DNA of 64,000 bases from positions 6,919,635-6,983,634 of the forward strand of contig NW_004955438.1 in assembly GCF_000276665.1 (NCBI RefSeq). Reading direction: 5' to 3'. A model generated the notes under the pieces. It was given only the letters and a program-made list of their open reading frames with translations, did not search any database and had not been told where the DNA came from. This document shows, piece after piece, positions 12,231 to 24,739 of the stretch. The DNA is from Chinchilla lanigera. Lineage: Eukaryota; Chordata; Mammalia; Rodentia; Chinchillidae. The position numbers and the translations under genes are program-made. Within the stretch, counting starts at the first letter, position 1; each line of letters starts with the position of its first letter.

Positions 12231-13370
12231 ATAAACATAGAAATAGAACAAGGGCAAAGGACAAGTTAGGAAGATGAGAATGTTTTAATTTTTTTTTAAG
12301 TTTTGTTGTTCTCCCGCCCATTATCAGATTCTTCACTGAGCTGCTCCTGCTCCGAAGTTGCAGGTTAGTAGTATCATTTACTGCACTCAGCACTCATTAG
12401 CATTCTACAGACTCCCCCAGAACTTTGATGTCAAAACAAAGCCATATCCCTCATACCTGGAGGTCTAAAAATGTCTAAGTGGACTCAAAAAGGGATCTGA
12501 GTATCAAAGGCAAAACAAGAGCCTGACACACTAGCCCAAATCCCCGGCTTATTTGACTTGAAGTCAAAAGATTTTCTTCAATACTTAGACTTCATGGATT
12601 AAGCACTGTTAGGGGATGCCATTTCAGAAGAAGATTAATTGACTGAACTGCATTTGATCATGTTCAAATTTTGGCTGGCTGAATAAAAACAGCAAGGAGT
12701 AGAACTAGTGCACCTCCAAGACTTTGCGGGAAGTCTGTAGCTATCAGGAGAGAGGAAAATCCAATTTGGGTTATGATATACAGCCCAGTAAGCAAATGCA
12801 GAGTGAACCAAGACTTTAACTGAGTTTTGTCCCTTGGTGGCCTTCGTTTTTGCTGAGATTTTAGAAACTGAGTGTCTGTGCACATGTTGGCTCTGTAGTG
12901 TTTGCAGAGTAGCAATGAATATGTTCGTAATAGACACAAGGATGCAATGTATATGAAAGCCACAAGTAAAGTAAGACTCCTGCATGGACATGTGCTTTGT
13001 TTAAATGTTCAATTTTTCCAAATTGCTGTCTGAAACTGCAATTTTTGAAGCTCTTTGAGAGAACATGCTAGTCAGGGGGACAGCCTTACTTAGTACAATG
13101 ACTCCAGAGAAACAACAAGCTCCTAGGTTTTGCTATCAATGAATAAATCACTACAAAATATATTGCACTTAAGCACAACTTGTCCACTTTATAATGGAAA
13201 ATATTTTCTCTTCCTTCAGATTTATATTAAGTCAAGAAGTTAATAAAGAGTAAAGCAAAATAGGGTCAGCACACTTGAAAAGTCATTGCAACTAAAAAGT
13301 GTGTACCCTTCTAATCTTTTTTCTTTCTATGCATTTCCTTGATTATATGAGCATATATTGAATATTTAAA
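12230..13370. other. Intergenic DNA
   Basis: No repeat was recognised. The 118- and 99-codon minus frames at 12635-12991 overlap each other in different frames and look like chance openings in moderately GC-richer DNA. Confidence 0.55.
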
Positions 13371-13380
13371 ATATTATGTC

Positions 13381-13482
13381 AGGGGCTGGGGATTTAGCTC
13401 AGCGGCAAAGCGCCTGCCTGGCAAGTGCAAGGTCGTGAGTTCGGTTCCCGGTACCGGAGAAAAACCAAAAAAAAAAAAAAAA
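13381..13482 (+). mobile_element. ID-family SINE, young type
   Basis: Close to the apparent consensus of this family (GCGGCAAAGCGCCTGCC, GTCGTGAGTTCGGTTCCC, CCGGTACCGGAG, A tail). ATTATGTC at 13373-13380 and 13483-13490 is the target duplication. Intact CpGs suggest recent insertion. Confidence 0.96.
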
Positions 13483-13825
13483 ATTATGTCTTTGTTACTT
13501 CAATATTTTATTTAGAAAAATTTAAGCAATATTTGAATATCCTAGAAGAAAATTTTTTTTCCTGTGTTATATTATCTGAAAAGACTGTTCTTACTATACC
13601 GATTTTAGCAGTTTTTAATATGATATTGATATTCCCCTATTTTTCAATATCATGAATGTTAATGTTTATTACACAAAAATGCTCCATAAAAAACTATGAA
13701 GGATAGAAGTATATCCTTTAAAATTTACGTAGGTCAATTATCCTCCAAGTAATCCTACAGTGGATTCTTATTTTGCTACATTTCCAAAAATTTTGACTAA
13801 CATTACTTTGTCAATTAAACATGTA

Positions 13826-13905
13826 AATTCACCTCTCTATAACTCAGTTTCTTCATCTGTAAATGGAGAAAATAATGAATTTGTTGGTGTCAGGTGTTTG
13901 ATATT
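13826..13905 (+). repeat. MIR SINE fragment
   Basis: CACCTCTCTATAACTCAGTT followed by TCTTCATCTGTAAATGGAGA matches the 3' half of mammalian MIR as I know it. The tRNA-like 5' part is absent. Confidence 0.7.
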
Positions 13906-16066
13906 ATGAAGAGAAGTGTTACCTGGGTATTATTTTGACGTTATAATTACTATATACATTTTCTAAATCCTTAGCTCGTTCTTAGGCTTCTAAACTCAGC
14001 TTCCAATTTTTATTATTCTACTTAAAATGTGTTCATTATATTATAAAGTAAACTTTGAATAATGGTTGACACCATTAATATGGCTAAATATCTAAAATTA
14101 CATGTATACCCTTATATTTCATTTTTAATCATTTAATTACCGAATTTAAAATAATTACCAATACTTAAGTAATTATCAAGAACTGTTAAATTTATAAGTG
14201 AGGTTAATTATCCTTTTAGAAACATAATAGAATTGTGTATAAACATAGCATGATTTTAAATTAAAACAAAAATCTATGTAGATTAGTAAACAACATCATT
14301 AGAATCATAATGGAGTTGTTGCATTAAATTTGTAGATTAAATTTTCCTCATATGTCTAGGCATTTTTCTGCCACCCATAGATATTTTCCTTCCAGAAAAA
14401 TGACAAATCATTTAGTTTTGTTAAATATTTCCATATTGGATTCTAGACCTCCTTGGTTTGCAATTTATTCTTCCTAACTAAATAATTATATTTGGACTTA
14501 TCACTCACCAAAGTAATTTATTAGTCCCCTGCTCACTCAGTCATTTGCACTTCAAAGGTGATTTGTCATGCCAATGGAATTCAAGTCTTCTGGAATCCAC
14601 CAGGCTTCTGTTTGGTGTCCTTTCTACTGTTCATTGTAGAGCAAGAAGCTGTGTTGGATCAGAAAATTACAAGAAAACATTCCTTAAACTCTATATATTC
14701 TCAGCTGACACCTTGTTTTATTGTTCCCATACCAAATTCCCTCCCCTCTTATTTTTCAACTAAAGCAAACAACCGCTTACCCTTTGAATAGAGAAGACAT
14801 CAAAATACTTCTTAAAATTCCTTTGGGAAAAATGGATAGATTTCTATTCCATTATTAAGGTTTCCATCCAGATGCAGTGTGGATTTAAATATTTGGAATT
14901 TGAAGCCTTCCATTTTTGTTTCTTTTCAAATTATCTTTTCCTTAATCTTAATTTTCAATAATTTGAATGGTTTGTACAAAGCAAATTATTTTACAGATTC
15001 ACAGTGGTTTGGAGATTTTGATAGTCAGGTTCACATTAGGATTTATTTCAATTGGATCAGTTGAATCCCACCTGATTAATATATAAATGTTTGAGGCTTT
15101 TTAAATTATAGAATAAATAGTTGGTCTCTTTCATAGCTTAATATTGTCTCACTGCAAAGTACAAGGCATAAAGCTGAAGATACAAAACTGAATTTCCTTC
15201 TATTTATCAATGGCTGAGGAACCGTATTATGTTTATATCTTGTAAAATATATAAAATTAACTTTCATTCACCGGTTTTTTTGCTGTCATCCTATGCAGTA
15301 ATTTCTTGCTAAGTACTATGCTAGAAAACACTTCTATTTCTAGTTTCTGCTATTCATTTTTTCACATTGAAGAGAGTTTTGCATATTTTCCTAATACCTC
15401 TTTCGTTGCCTAATCAAATCCAACGTATCCTTGTGACATTAAAGAGCCTTGCCCTATAGAACTCCTGGGCAAGACTGCTTTTTGTGATTTGTCTTTCCAT
15501 AAAATATTTCTCAGCTTTTTTTCTTTTTACCCCTGAGTGAATGTTAAATTATGTACATTAATGAATAAATGTTGAACCTCAAATGACAAAAGTATGAGCT
15601 ACTAATGTTTAACTCTTTGGATGTATAAATTATTCTTTCAATGCTAATCATAGAAATTTTGAATTATTTTATTGTTTTCTTTTACAAAGAGGTGAATATT
15701 TTAAAATTTATTTTAAATAAAACTTCAGCCTTAAAATCTTTCTCAACCTCCCCACACAGTTTCCATAGAATATTTTTTGTCTATAATAACTATCATAAGT
15801 AGATATATGTCTGAATAACATAACAGAACATGACTAACTGAAGGAAATATTTTATTTTGTTTACTTTCTGTTATTCCTAATGTGTTATTTTTCAGACAAT
15901 AGGTCCTGAATGTGAAGTTGGTCAGTTGAAATAAATATCCAAGAATTACAACAATATGGATGTTGATTTGGAAAAATTAAGTTAGAAACAGCAGAGAATC
16001 AAGTTTTAATGTCAAGTTTAATATTGTGTAATTGAAATAAACGTTGGCATTATTCCTGGTCCTATT
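13905..16066. other. AT-rich intergenic DNA
   Basis: No genes or clear repeats. The frames at 14545-14791 and 14879-15064 are short, overlapping and low in complexity. Confidence 0.6.
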
Positions 16067-16083
16067 GAAATATTAAGATTTAA

Positions 16084-16206
16084 GGGGCTGGGGATTTAGC
16101 TCAGTGGCAAAAGCGCCTGCCTGGCAAGCGCAAGGTCGTGAGTTCGGTTCCCGGTACCGGAGAAAAACCAAAAAAAAAAAAAAAAAAACCAAAAAAAAAA
16201 AAAAAG
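16084..16206 (+). mobile_element. ID-family SINE with two-block A tail
   Basis: Near-consensus body. The tail is two long A runs, each preceded by ACC. A perfect 17-bp target duplication lies at 16067-16083 and 16207-16223. Confidence 0.97.
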
Positions 16207-16229
16207 GAAATATTAAGATTTAAATGCAG

Positions 16230-16885
16230 CTTATGTCTGTATTTTAATGGTTTTTATTGTAGTTGGGTGAGAAAATACAGTACATTCCTGTGTGATATAT
16301 TTTTTTGAGGAATGGATAAATGTTCTGGAAAATAAACTACTAGAGTAAATTAAGATACTTCCAACTGTGCTGAGTTTTAGTGTCACAAAATTATTTTTCA
16401 ATGTTTTCATTGCATTATGGGGGTCTTTATGAAAGCCTTGAGAAATGTCCTTTCTCGCATTTTTCACAGATGATATGACATATTAATGCATTCACTTCAT
16501 TTAAGAACAAACATAGGCTTCATGCCACTTGCTATAGCTACATAAATAAATAAATTATTATAATAATCTGACAAGATGTCAGTGTGATGAGGAAGGTTGA
16601 CTTTAAAAACTTGAAGAAAAATATACCATTATATATGATGATAATGTTATTGAAGATGATATATTTGGAGAATCTGAGAAGCGACATAAATGGATGAATT
16701 AAAATAGAGCTTAAACACTGGTTGGAGTAGAGGCATAAGCAGAAAAAGTAAATGTACACAACCTTTTCCCTCCTACTCCTATATTTAACAGGAATTCCTT
16801 ACAAGTCTTTCACTGGATGCAATAGTCCTCATTCATTCATTGAGGCTTAAAAAACTTTTGAGTTCAAGCACGCTGTAAAGCACGT
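16230..16885. other. AT-rich intergenic DNA
   Basis: Only short minus-strand chance frames (16231-16467, 16538-16759). No repeat was assigned. Confidence 0.55.
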
Positions 16886-16889
16886 ATTC

Positions 16890-17005
16890 AAATATATTAT
16901 ACTTTAGTTTGGTGCCCGGTGATAGACTTGGGTCTGTTTTCAGTGTTCAGCAAATGGCAAGCCAATTTTTCCATAACCATTTATTAAAGAGGCTGTCTTT
17001 CTTCT
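16890..17005 (-). repeat. Inverted 5' segment of the adjoining L1
   Basis: Plus strand contains CCATTTATTAAAGAGGCTGT, the antisense form of a late L1 ORF2 segment that normally lies just upstream of the part starting at 17010. Opposite orientation at the 5' end fits a twin-priming inversion. Confidence 0.6.
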
Positions 17006-17009
17006 AGTG

Positions 17010-18440
17010 AGCTTGTTTGGAAGAGAAAGTAGATAAAAAATCTTGAAGACACAGTGGTAGGCAGAGAGCTCATGAACAAAAACCAAACCACACGGGAAAT
17101 ACTTCAAAGAATCAACAACTGGGATCTCATTTTACTAAAAAGTTTTCACACATCTAAAGAAATCACCACCAAATTAAAAAGAACGCCCACAAATCGAGAA
17201 AAAATTTTAGTCGGCTGTCCTTTGGACAAAGGTCTTCTATCTAGAGCACATCAAGAGTTAGAAAACATAACCCCCCCCAAATTCAAAGACCCAATCCTAA
17301 AATGAGCATCTGGGTTGAATACACACTTCTCAGGTAAAGAAATATAAATGGCAAATAAATACATGAGAAAATGTTCAACATCACTAGTCATTTGAGAAAT
17401 GAAATTTAAGACAACAATGAGATTTCATCTCACCCCAGTAAGAATGGCTAGCATTAAGAAATCAACCAATAACAAATGCTGGTGAGGCTGTGGAGAAATA
17501 GGAACTCTTCTCCACTGCTAGTGGGAATGCAGACTGGTGAAACCAATGTGGAAATCAGTGTGGAGATTCCTCAGAAAACTAGGTCTAGAGGTCCCATGCA
17601 ACCCAGCTATTCCCCTTCTGGGTATTTTCCCAGAATATCTAAAAATATCGTATCACAGCGATATATGTGCACCTATGTTCATAGCAGTGCAATTTGTAAT
17701 TGCTAAATTGTGGAAGCATCCCAAATATCCATCCACTGAGGAATGGATAAAAAAAATTGTGGTACTTTAATATAATGGAATATTACTTAGCTATAAAGAA
17801 AGATAAGCTTGAGGCTTTTATAGGTAAATGGTCACAACTAGAGACCATACTCATAAGTGAAATAAATCAGACCTGCATGTATAAGCAAGGTATTGTCTCA
17901 CTAGTGTAAGAACCTGAAAGAGTGATTAAAAACTAGGAGGTATGGTAGACATTATGAAACGAAGGGAAAGTACTCAAAAGTAAAGAACAACTAGGATGAG
18001 GGAAAAGGAAGAAGGGGAAAATTATGAATATATGTATATACAGGATAGCTAACATAGTTGTACTACTGATTTCTATCACTTTATTGAAAGGAATATTTAA
18101 TGACTAATTATTTTGATCAGTCTTTCATGTCTCTATTTGTTTTCCTGAGTAATCCCTTTGAAGTTATAAATATGTAATACAACAACCATTGTTAATTCCC
18201 TCTCATTTTGCCTATAATTCAGTATTATTTTTACTATTTTTGTGCTATTTTGTAAATGGCTGTCTGCTTGTTGTTGTTTTTTAATTTTTTTGGTTTTTTT
18301 TGTTTTTCTTCTGATACCAGGAATCGAACTCATGACCTCGTGTTTGCCAGGCAGGTGCTTTACTGCTGAGCTAAATCCCCAGCCCCAGTTGTCTGTTTGT
18401 TAATATGTTTTTGTTCTTTAACTTCTAAAATAAAAAAATA
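17010..18440 (+). repeat. L1 ORF2 3' end and 3' UTR, broken
   Basis: The frame at 17054-17305 carries the L1 ORF2 C-terminal signature NNWDLILLKSFHTSKE. The next frames (17476-17706 and 17537-17770) carry the later W-R-F-L, NPAIPLLGIFPEY and EEWIKKI motifs, with frameshifts and stops between them. Codons resembling the MEYYL..K terminus follow near 17775-17800. A 3' UTR of the same family as 9.8 and 32.9 kb ends near 18440. An ID SINE splits the UTR. The protein is not functional. Confidence 0.9.
18274..18386 (-). mobile_element. ID-family SINE inside the L1 3' UTR
   Basis: Antisense SINE body GAACTCATGACCTCGTGTTT..GCTAAATCCCCAGCCCC with a T-rich start. Flanks TGTCTGCTTGTT (18262) and TGTCTGTTTGTT (about 18389) form an imperfect target duplication. 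It is younger than the L1 it interrupts. Confidence 0.9.
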
Positions 18441-19115
18441 TATATATTATACTTATGAATTTATATTACACTGTCTGATAGACTGCATTCTCTAAGAACC
18501 ATCTGTCCAGAACAAAAATGTAAATCAAGTAGTCACTTAAAGTTTGTAGCAATGCAGAGCCAATTATTTAACCCTCGTTGTTAACAAACATTGATGCCTG
18601 TGGGAATTAAATTAAACTTATTCAGGTTTCTAGAATTAATGACAGAACAATTTATATTTATTTTTTCTAATTATAAAACTTTATTTGAAACTGATCTGCA
18701 TGCCTATAAAAGTCACCATTCTGAATCAGAACCCCTGTAGAACTGGCATACTCGATTTTCTGTACTGAAAACATAACGGAAAGCAAAGAATAGAGATCTG
18801 TTTGTGTCAAAATTGTTTTGTTTATTCAGTGAGCAACAAAAATGAAACATGGAAGGTAAAATAATTTTGTTCTTTAGTTGAGTATAAAATTATATAAAAA
18901 TGGAAACATTTAAAACTTATTTAAGAACAATTTTCTAAGTTTAAATAATTTTAATCATAATATTTTAAACATCCTCCTGGCTTCTTATCCATCATTCCTT
19001 AGAACCTGAAATTAAAGATCCAAGGACATCATTCTAGGATTAAAAAACATATGAATTAATTTTCAAAACATATTTGTATTAAAATTAAATATTTTGCTTT
19101 TGCAAACAACTACAT
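18440..19115. other. AT-rich intergenic DNA
   Basis: Nothing assignable is seen. Confidence 0.6.
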
Positions 19116-19124
19116 TTAAATTCT

Positions 19125-19240
19125 TTTTTTTTTTTTTTTTTGTTGTTGTTGTTGTTGTTTTTCTCCGGTACTGGAAACCGAACTCACGACCTTGCGCTTG
19201 CCAGGCAGGCGCTTTGCCGCTGAGCTAAATCCCCAGCCCC
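19125..19240 (-). mobile_element. ID-family SINE
   Basis: Near-consensus antisense copy with a (GTT)n-rich tail and a 9-bp target duplication TTAAATTCT at 19116-19124 and 19241-19249. Confidence 0.95.
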
Positions 19241-19249
19241 TTAAATTCT

Positions 19250-21265
19250 CTTTCTTAAGAATAATAAAAATAAATTTTAGTCCTTTCAAGAAAAAATGTT
19301 ATATGTGCATCTTCTTCAGCCTTCTGTCTAATATTTCTTGCTTCAGCCTCTTAATAATCAGTTTAAAAGAGCAGAATTTACCTATGATTGTATTCCTTAC
19401 GTGGAGCTTGTAAAGTGCTATGGAATAAATATTTATTAAATCAAACTGAGAAAAAAAAGGTGGAAGAAAATTGGCTTGAGCTGAGGAATAAAATATTCTC
19501 TCTCCTGACACATACACTGGAAAAAGTAAGTGTTTAACTTGCAAGACAATGGAGAACGAATGACATGCTAAGAAATGTCTCACCACTCCTAGTATCGTGA
19601 TCTCCTATTAATACAAGTGGGAAAGAAGCGGAATTTTAACAATTTTTAATAGATCTTTGGTAACTTTTCCTGAACTAGTTGGATTAAATTTTGCCTAAAA
19701 AACAGCTGAAAGGCAATTTTTTTTTTTTTTTGAAACTTCCCAACATTGTTTTCTGGGACTTCTTTAATATGTTATTTGGGTAATATTATCATTCATCCCA
19801 TTACAGTTGTATGTGCCTACGTGTATCAAAACCATACAACTCGTCCATCGTGACTCCTTGCGATAGCACGCTCCACTTTCTCCAGGTGTTCTTTCATCTT
19901 GTTTTTGCTAGGCACACTCTCGGTCTGCAGAACCCATTGCTCCCCTACTGTTCAGTTTTAGTTTTCCAGATAAAATTCACAATTAGTAAAAAAAAAAAAA
20001 AAAATGACTGAGTGGAAAACCACAAAGTCTAAGAAGACAGCAAGTCTATTATTTGTTACACGTACACAGATCCTTACAAATAGTAAACTTTTTACCTAAT
20101 TTTTAAAAATTTACATTTTTTAAAAAATATTTCAGGTGCTTATGTTTTACTCTTAGCTAGCTCATTTGTGTACTTATGAGGTACACGATGTACCTATTAT
20201 TATTGTGTATCTATTATTTGTGAACCTACTATAGCTGTAGTTATGATATTGGAGATTAAAATTGTGCCATTTTACCCTAACTCTTATTACATTTAAGTAT
20301 TTATCTGTTTTAGCAATATTGTTGTGAAACAGACAATCCTAAGTGGCCAATTTGTTTCTTATTTTCTTATAATTTAGAGAAATTTAAAATTTATTTATAA
20401 TTCTCCAGTTTAGCACAACAATAAACTCGCCAAGGAAGCAGCAAATAACTTTTTTTCATTCTGTGTTCAGAAATAAAAGTAGAGTTATTTCATTAATAAA
20501 TTTTTTCCCACAAATAGATCCGAATAAAAAGTACAATTCAGCTCTTTGCCAATTCACACAGTTTTTTTTTTGCTCCAAAAGTCTGTTGTTACTTGGGGTA
20601 CTTAAAACTTCCTTTTTCCTTTTTTTTCTGGGATCAAATTACAACTGCAAAAATACATAGTAAGTAGAAAGAAGAATGGTTCAAAACTAAGTTAAGACTC
20701 AAAATGACCGTTTCACAAATAAACGTAAGTCTACACATTGACTACATTTGTTCCAGCCCTTGATCTTTCAGGAACCATTGCTTATATTTGTTCCTCTTCT
20801 GAGTGATTTTCTAAATACAGACATTTCACAGAGGAAAATGGGCATCTTTTAAATCTATTAACACAAATCCAGCTGTGCTGTGGGAAGACAGAAAGGATTC
20901 ATGTGAAACATAGGATATGAAATATTATCATGTGGTGGGAGATATCTGATAAAATTGTGTATGTGTGTGCATGTTCTTAAACTTTTATACACGGAAACAT
21001 AGATATCCTCAAAAGATAAAATATCTAGGATTGTACTCCCTGTTGTTAGTATATTATCTGCTTTGTTATTTTGATATAAATAGGCAGACCTAGGAAACAT
21101 AGCTGATAGTTCCCTAAACTGTATACAAGAATCCTCATGTAGTAATAGACAAATGATTAATTAATCAACAAAAGCAGTTCGTACATTGCTCTTACTTTTT
21201 GTACACTCCTGACAGTCATGAGGATAAAGCTGAGGATATTAATCTCTAATGTAGAATTAGTTACT
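19250..21265. other. Intergenic DNA
   Basis: No SINE, LINE or gene was recognised. Short frames here (19299-19586 minus, 19811-20011, 20858-21100 minus) lack any recognisable motif. Confidence 0.55.
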
Positions 21266-21269
21266 CAAA

Positions 21270-22060
21270 AGGGTAATTTAGTTTGTATTTTGTGTATATT
21301 TGTGTATCTCCAATTTTTTTGTTTTCAGAAGTAATGTTGCTTGGACATTGTTTTTATTTTTTAGATACAGTTCTAGCAACAAGTATTGCTGTATTAAATG
21401 GTCAAAAGTTATAACCATTTGTTGAGTACTTCCAAATTTATTCCAATAGGATTTGTTTCATTTTTCATTGCCACTAGCTATTTTGAAATTGTCAATTTTG
21501 CAAACATCATGTTAAAAATGCTGTATTGAGAAGGTTTTGAATTTTATCAATTCAAAATGTATAGAATATTATCACATAAATCTGAACATCTTTTTAGATA
21601 CTTAAGGGTACATCCAGTGATTTAAATCTCTGGGTGTTGTTTATTATTTTGCACAGTTTTTTTTAAGGGTACTTCCAATATTTTTAATTTTGACATTATT
21701 ATTTTGTACAGTTATCTCTATGGGGTTTTTCCTTTTTTTTTTTTTTTGGTTTTTCTCCGGTACCGGGAACTGAACTCACGACCTTGCGCTTGCCAGGCAG
21801 GCGCTTTTGCCGCTGAGCTAAATCCCCAGCCCCTTCTATGGGGTTTTTCATCCTGATTTTTTGGAAAAAATTTTTCTGAAATAAAAGTTGCATATATTTT
21901 TCATTTGTTATTATCTTGATTTTTCCTTTAGTGTTTGTGTCATTCAAAATATTTTCTTTTCATTTATCTGTAGCCAAATTATCAATGTTTCATTTTCTAT
22001 TTCTTAACACAAATTTAGAAAAGTCTTTGTCTTATTTTACAAATAAATTTACTTATGTAG
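21270..22060 (-). repeat. Old L1 fragment, antisense
   Basis: Plus-strand phrases such as TTTCATTTTTCATTGCCACT near 21450 and TTTTCCTTTAGTGTTTGTGT near 21920 follow the antisense order of late L1 ORF2 and 3' sequence. It is strongly diverged and interrupted by the SINE at 21732-21834. Confidence 0.45.
21732..21834 (-). mobile_element. ID-family SINE, young type
   Basis: Near-consensus antisense copy with a perfect 15-bp target duplication TCTATGGGGTTTTTC at 21717-21731 and 21835-21849. Confidence 0.97.
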
Positions 22061-22115
22061 TCTCAGGCTTATATGACTATATTTTATGTTGAGATAATGG
22101 ATATGGTTTGAGTCA

Positions 22116-22195
22116 TTTTAGCTATATCTATACCTATACCTACATCTATATGTATGTCTATATCATCTATATCTATATATCTATCTATATTATTC
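22116..22195. repeat. Degenerate CTATAT/CTAT repeat
   Basis: Irregular tetra- to hexanucleotide repeat of CTATAT, CTAC and CTAT units over about 80 bp. Confidence 0.8.
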
Positions 22196-22621
22196 ATTTA
22201 TTTACTGAATAGATATAACATTAGCTCACTACCATTTATCCTAAGGTCTATTTTGCAGTATTTTCAAACCTTTATAGAATGTTTAAGTATATGGTACAGA
22301 TAATCACTAATCACAGCCTTATTATTTAGGGCCTGCCTAGAAGACACCATCATTTGGATTAGAATATTTCAATATTACTCTGATTTCAAATCTATTCCAG
22401 TATCATTGAGTACAGTGTTTATTGATTAATTTATTCTACTATTAGAAATCAGCACAAACTGTTGTAATGAACTAATGTACTCCTATAGCAAATGATCAAG
22501 GTGTCAATATGGGTGGTCACATTCCCGGGAATGTATAAGCTTCAACTATGACAAACAGAGAGGGCAAGTGCAAGACCCATCCGCTAAATCTCAGCTTCAC
22601 TTCTGCTAAAAGGGAAAAATA

Positions 22622-22722
22622 AATGCTGGAGCTGTAGGTCAGTGGTAGAGAGTTTGCCTAGCATGTGTGAGGGTCTGGGTTTGATTCACAGTGTAGGAAA
22701 AATTAAAAAATAATAATAAAAC
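22622..22722 (+). mobile_element. Canonical older ID SINE
   Basis: GCTGGAGCTGTAGGTCAGTG, GTAGAGAGTTTGCCTAGCAT and TGGGTTTGATTCACAGTGT, then an A/T-rich tail. This resembles general rodent ID more than the CCGGTACCGG variant that dominates the window, so it is a different, older subfamily. Confidence 0.85.
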
Positions 22723-22729
22723 TATAAAG

Positions 22730-23685
22730 TAACCTTGTATTGGATATTAAAAATAGACAGATACAAGGTAGTAATTCAGCCTACTTAATAGAAAATTGAA
22801 AAAGCATTGTAATTTTATTTGAGTTGATATCAATTTTTTCAGTCATAAATTTTGCAAGGATAGACTTTATTTATTTTCACAGTAGTTCACTTAAGTACTC
22901 TAGATGCAACAAAATCGCCCAAAACTAAGCTTTACAAATCATCTCATCTTATAATTTAAATTTACAGAGAGGAAAATGCAAGCCAAAGATATATATAAAT
23001 CACCTAAGTTCCCACAGAAAAATAATGACAATATCAGAGAGCAAACCAAAGTTTTTCTATTTTCTTTTCTTCCACAGGTTGTGAGGAAACTCAGATGATG
23101 TATAAATTTTTTCTGAAAATCTATGATTTAATTTAAATGCAAGTATATCTATCTTCTCCTAAAGCTTATCGTTTTAAAGCTTTTGTTGGAGTACTTTCTT
23201 ATTTTCACTTTCCCCTGTTACCATATTTATTTCACTCCATTTAATACATGATATTGAACTGGAAAGTTTACTTTAATGTTTAGAATTTATTCACCCAGAC
23301 CTATGCCAACAAAACACCTGATTCTTTCCTAACATTTTTAAGTTTCAGCTTCATATTAACAGCTCTCCAGCTGGAGAGCTTCTACTTCAATGCAATTTAT
23401 CTTCATATTTAGCTGATGAAGTTTAGAAAATACAACATGTCAGATATTCTAGTTTGCCTCAGTATTATCCAGAACACCAAGAATAATTGATATTAAACAC
23501 CAAAAGCCAGATTACTTTCATCAAACCTGCAGTGTTATTGTTTCTGAAGGAAGCACTAGCCCATGTAAAGGGTGGATGTACATGGCATATTTCAAGGTAC
23601 AGCAAGTGTACTTGGACATATCATAATTGTTTATATGGAAAAACAAATTAGTCTGTGGCCTGCACAGTGAGGAATCATCGGTGAA
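22730..23685. other. AT-rich intergenic DNA
   Basis: No gene or clear repeat. An 18-bp palindromic run CTCTCCAGCTGGAGAG lies near 23362-23380 in otherwise plain sequence. Confidence 0.55.
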
Positions 23686-23689
23686 GGAT

Positions 23690-24030
23690 GCCTTCCTCAC
23701 CTCTGCTTTGTACAATGATTGTAGCAAATGGTGAAGAAAAAGATAAAGCAAAACTGGGCCTCCAAACTCAAATCCCCTTTAATCATGAGGGCCTTAATCA
23801 TAGGGGTGGTGGGAAAGATACACAGCTCGCAGAGGCCGGGACACAGAACGGGAAGGAAGAAGCTGACCTTTCAATTCCCCTTGCAGGGAGGCTTTGCTTC
23901 CTAGTGACATATTTAACCCCTGTGCTCATTAGTGGGTGAATCTACTGAGAAGCATGGCAACCCCACGGTCTAATTATCTTCTAACACATGAGGTTTTAGG
24001 GGACATTCTAGATCTAAACCATAGCAACCA
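23690..24030 (-). repeat. MaLR/MST-like LTR relic
   Basis: Plus strand contains 'AATCATGAGGGCCTTAATCA' and ends with 'TTTTAGGGGACATTCTAGAT', 'CTAAACCATAGCAACC', the antisense ends of a MaLR-type LTR. Family assignment is by pattern only. The frame at 23688-23939 lies within it. Confidence 0.4.
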
Positions 24031-24122
24031 ATATGAAAATCCAATATTAGCAGAGTAAGTCACTAAAGAATAACATAAAATGGTACACAGTATTTAAGAG
24101 CCATTTATGTTGAACATTTAAC

Positions 24123-24220
24123 TTTTTTGTTTGTTTGTTTTTTGTTTTGGTACCAGAAATCAAACTGAGGACCTTGTGCTTGCCAGACAGGCACTTATGC
24201 CACTGAGCTGTATTCCTGGC
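24123..24220 (-). mobile_element. ID-family SINE, older copy
   Basis: Antisense body with several substitutions. Flanked by TGAACATTTAAC (24111-24122) and TGAACATTCAAC (24221-24232), one mismatch. Confidence 0.9.
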
Positions 24221-24484
24221 TGAACATTCAACCTTCAACATTCATTAATCTCTTAGCCAGAATGTGACACAATGGTCAGGTTCTCAAAAAAATTCATTGC
24301 TCTGACATTGCTAGTGATTTTATTCAATAGGAAAAAGGTAAGCAGTATGTTATTTAAAATACAGAATCACGTGCTTTATCTAATCATTTTCATCCAGAAA
24401 ATTTTATGGGTCAAATCTAAATTATTCCCCCACAATCCCCATCTGCGTGCAATGTGCCATATTCATCACTGGTCTTGTGCATGG

Positions 24485-24735
24485 ATGAATAGCTAAGTGA
24501 CCGTGAGGAGATGGAGTCTGTCTGGAATTGGGTCACTGGGGGCATGGCCTGGAAAGACATATCTTTGCCCTTCTCTCCTACCTGGTGTCCATGGAATGAT
24601 CAGCCATCCTCACTGAGGTCCTTCTAACACACCAGCTCTACTGTGGAACCTAACTGTGAACCAAGTAAACCTCTTCTTCTTCTCAGCAATTAGAAAGTAC
24701 CTGAGTGACTGAGGTCATGGAAATGGCTTCAGCAT
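24485..24735 (+). repeat. LTR-like relic, sense
   Basis: GGGTCACTGGGGGCATGGCC, then a CT-rich part, TGTGAACCAAGTAAACCTCT and GAAAGTACCTGAGTGACTGA follow the 3' order of a MaLR-like LTR. The AGTAAA-type hexamer could be a decayed poly(A) signal. It may pair with the opposite-strand copy 450 bp upstream. Confidence 0.4.
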
Positions 24736-24739
24736 TAAA

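Noticed and set aside
12635..12991. 118-codon minus-strand frame as a gene
   Set aside because: No recognisable domain, overlapped by another frame of similar length on the same strand, no splice or promoter context.
17054..17770. Consecutive open frames that could be read as a protein gene
   Set aside because: They carry L1 ORF2 C-terminal motifs, are frameshifted and continue into an L1 3' UTR.
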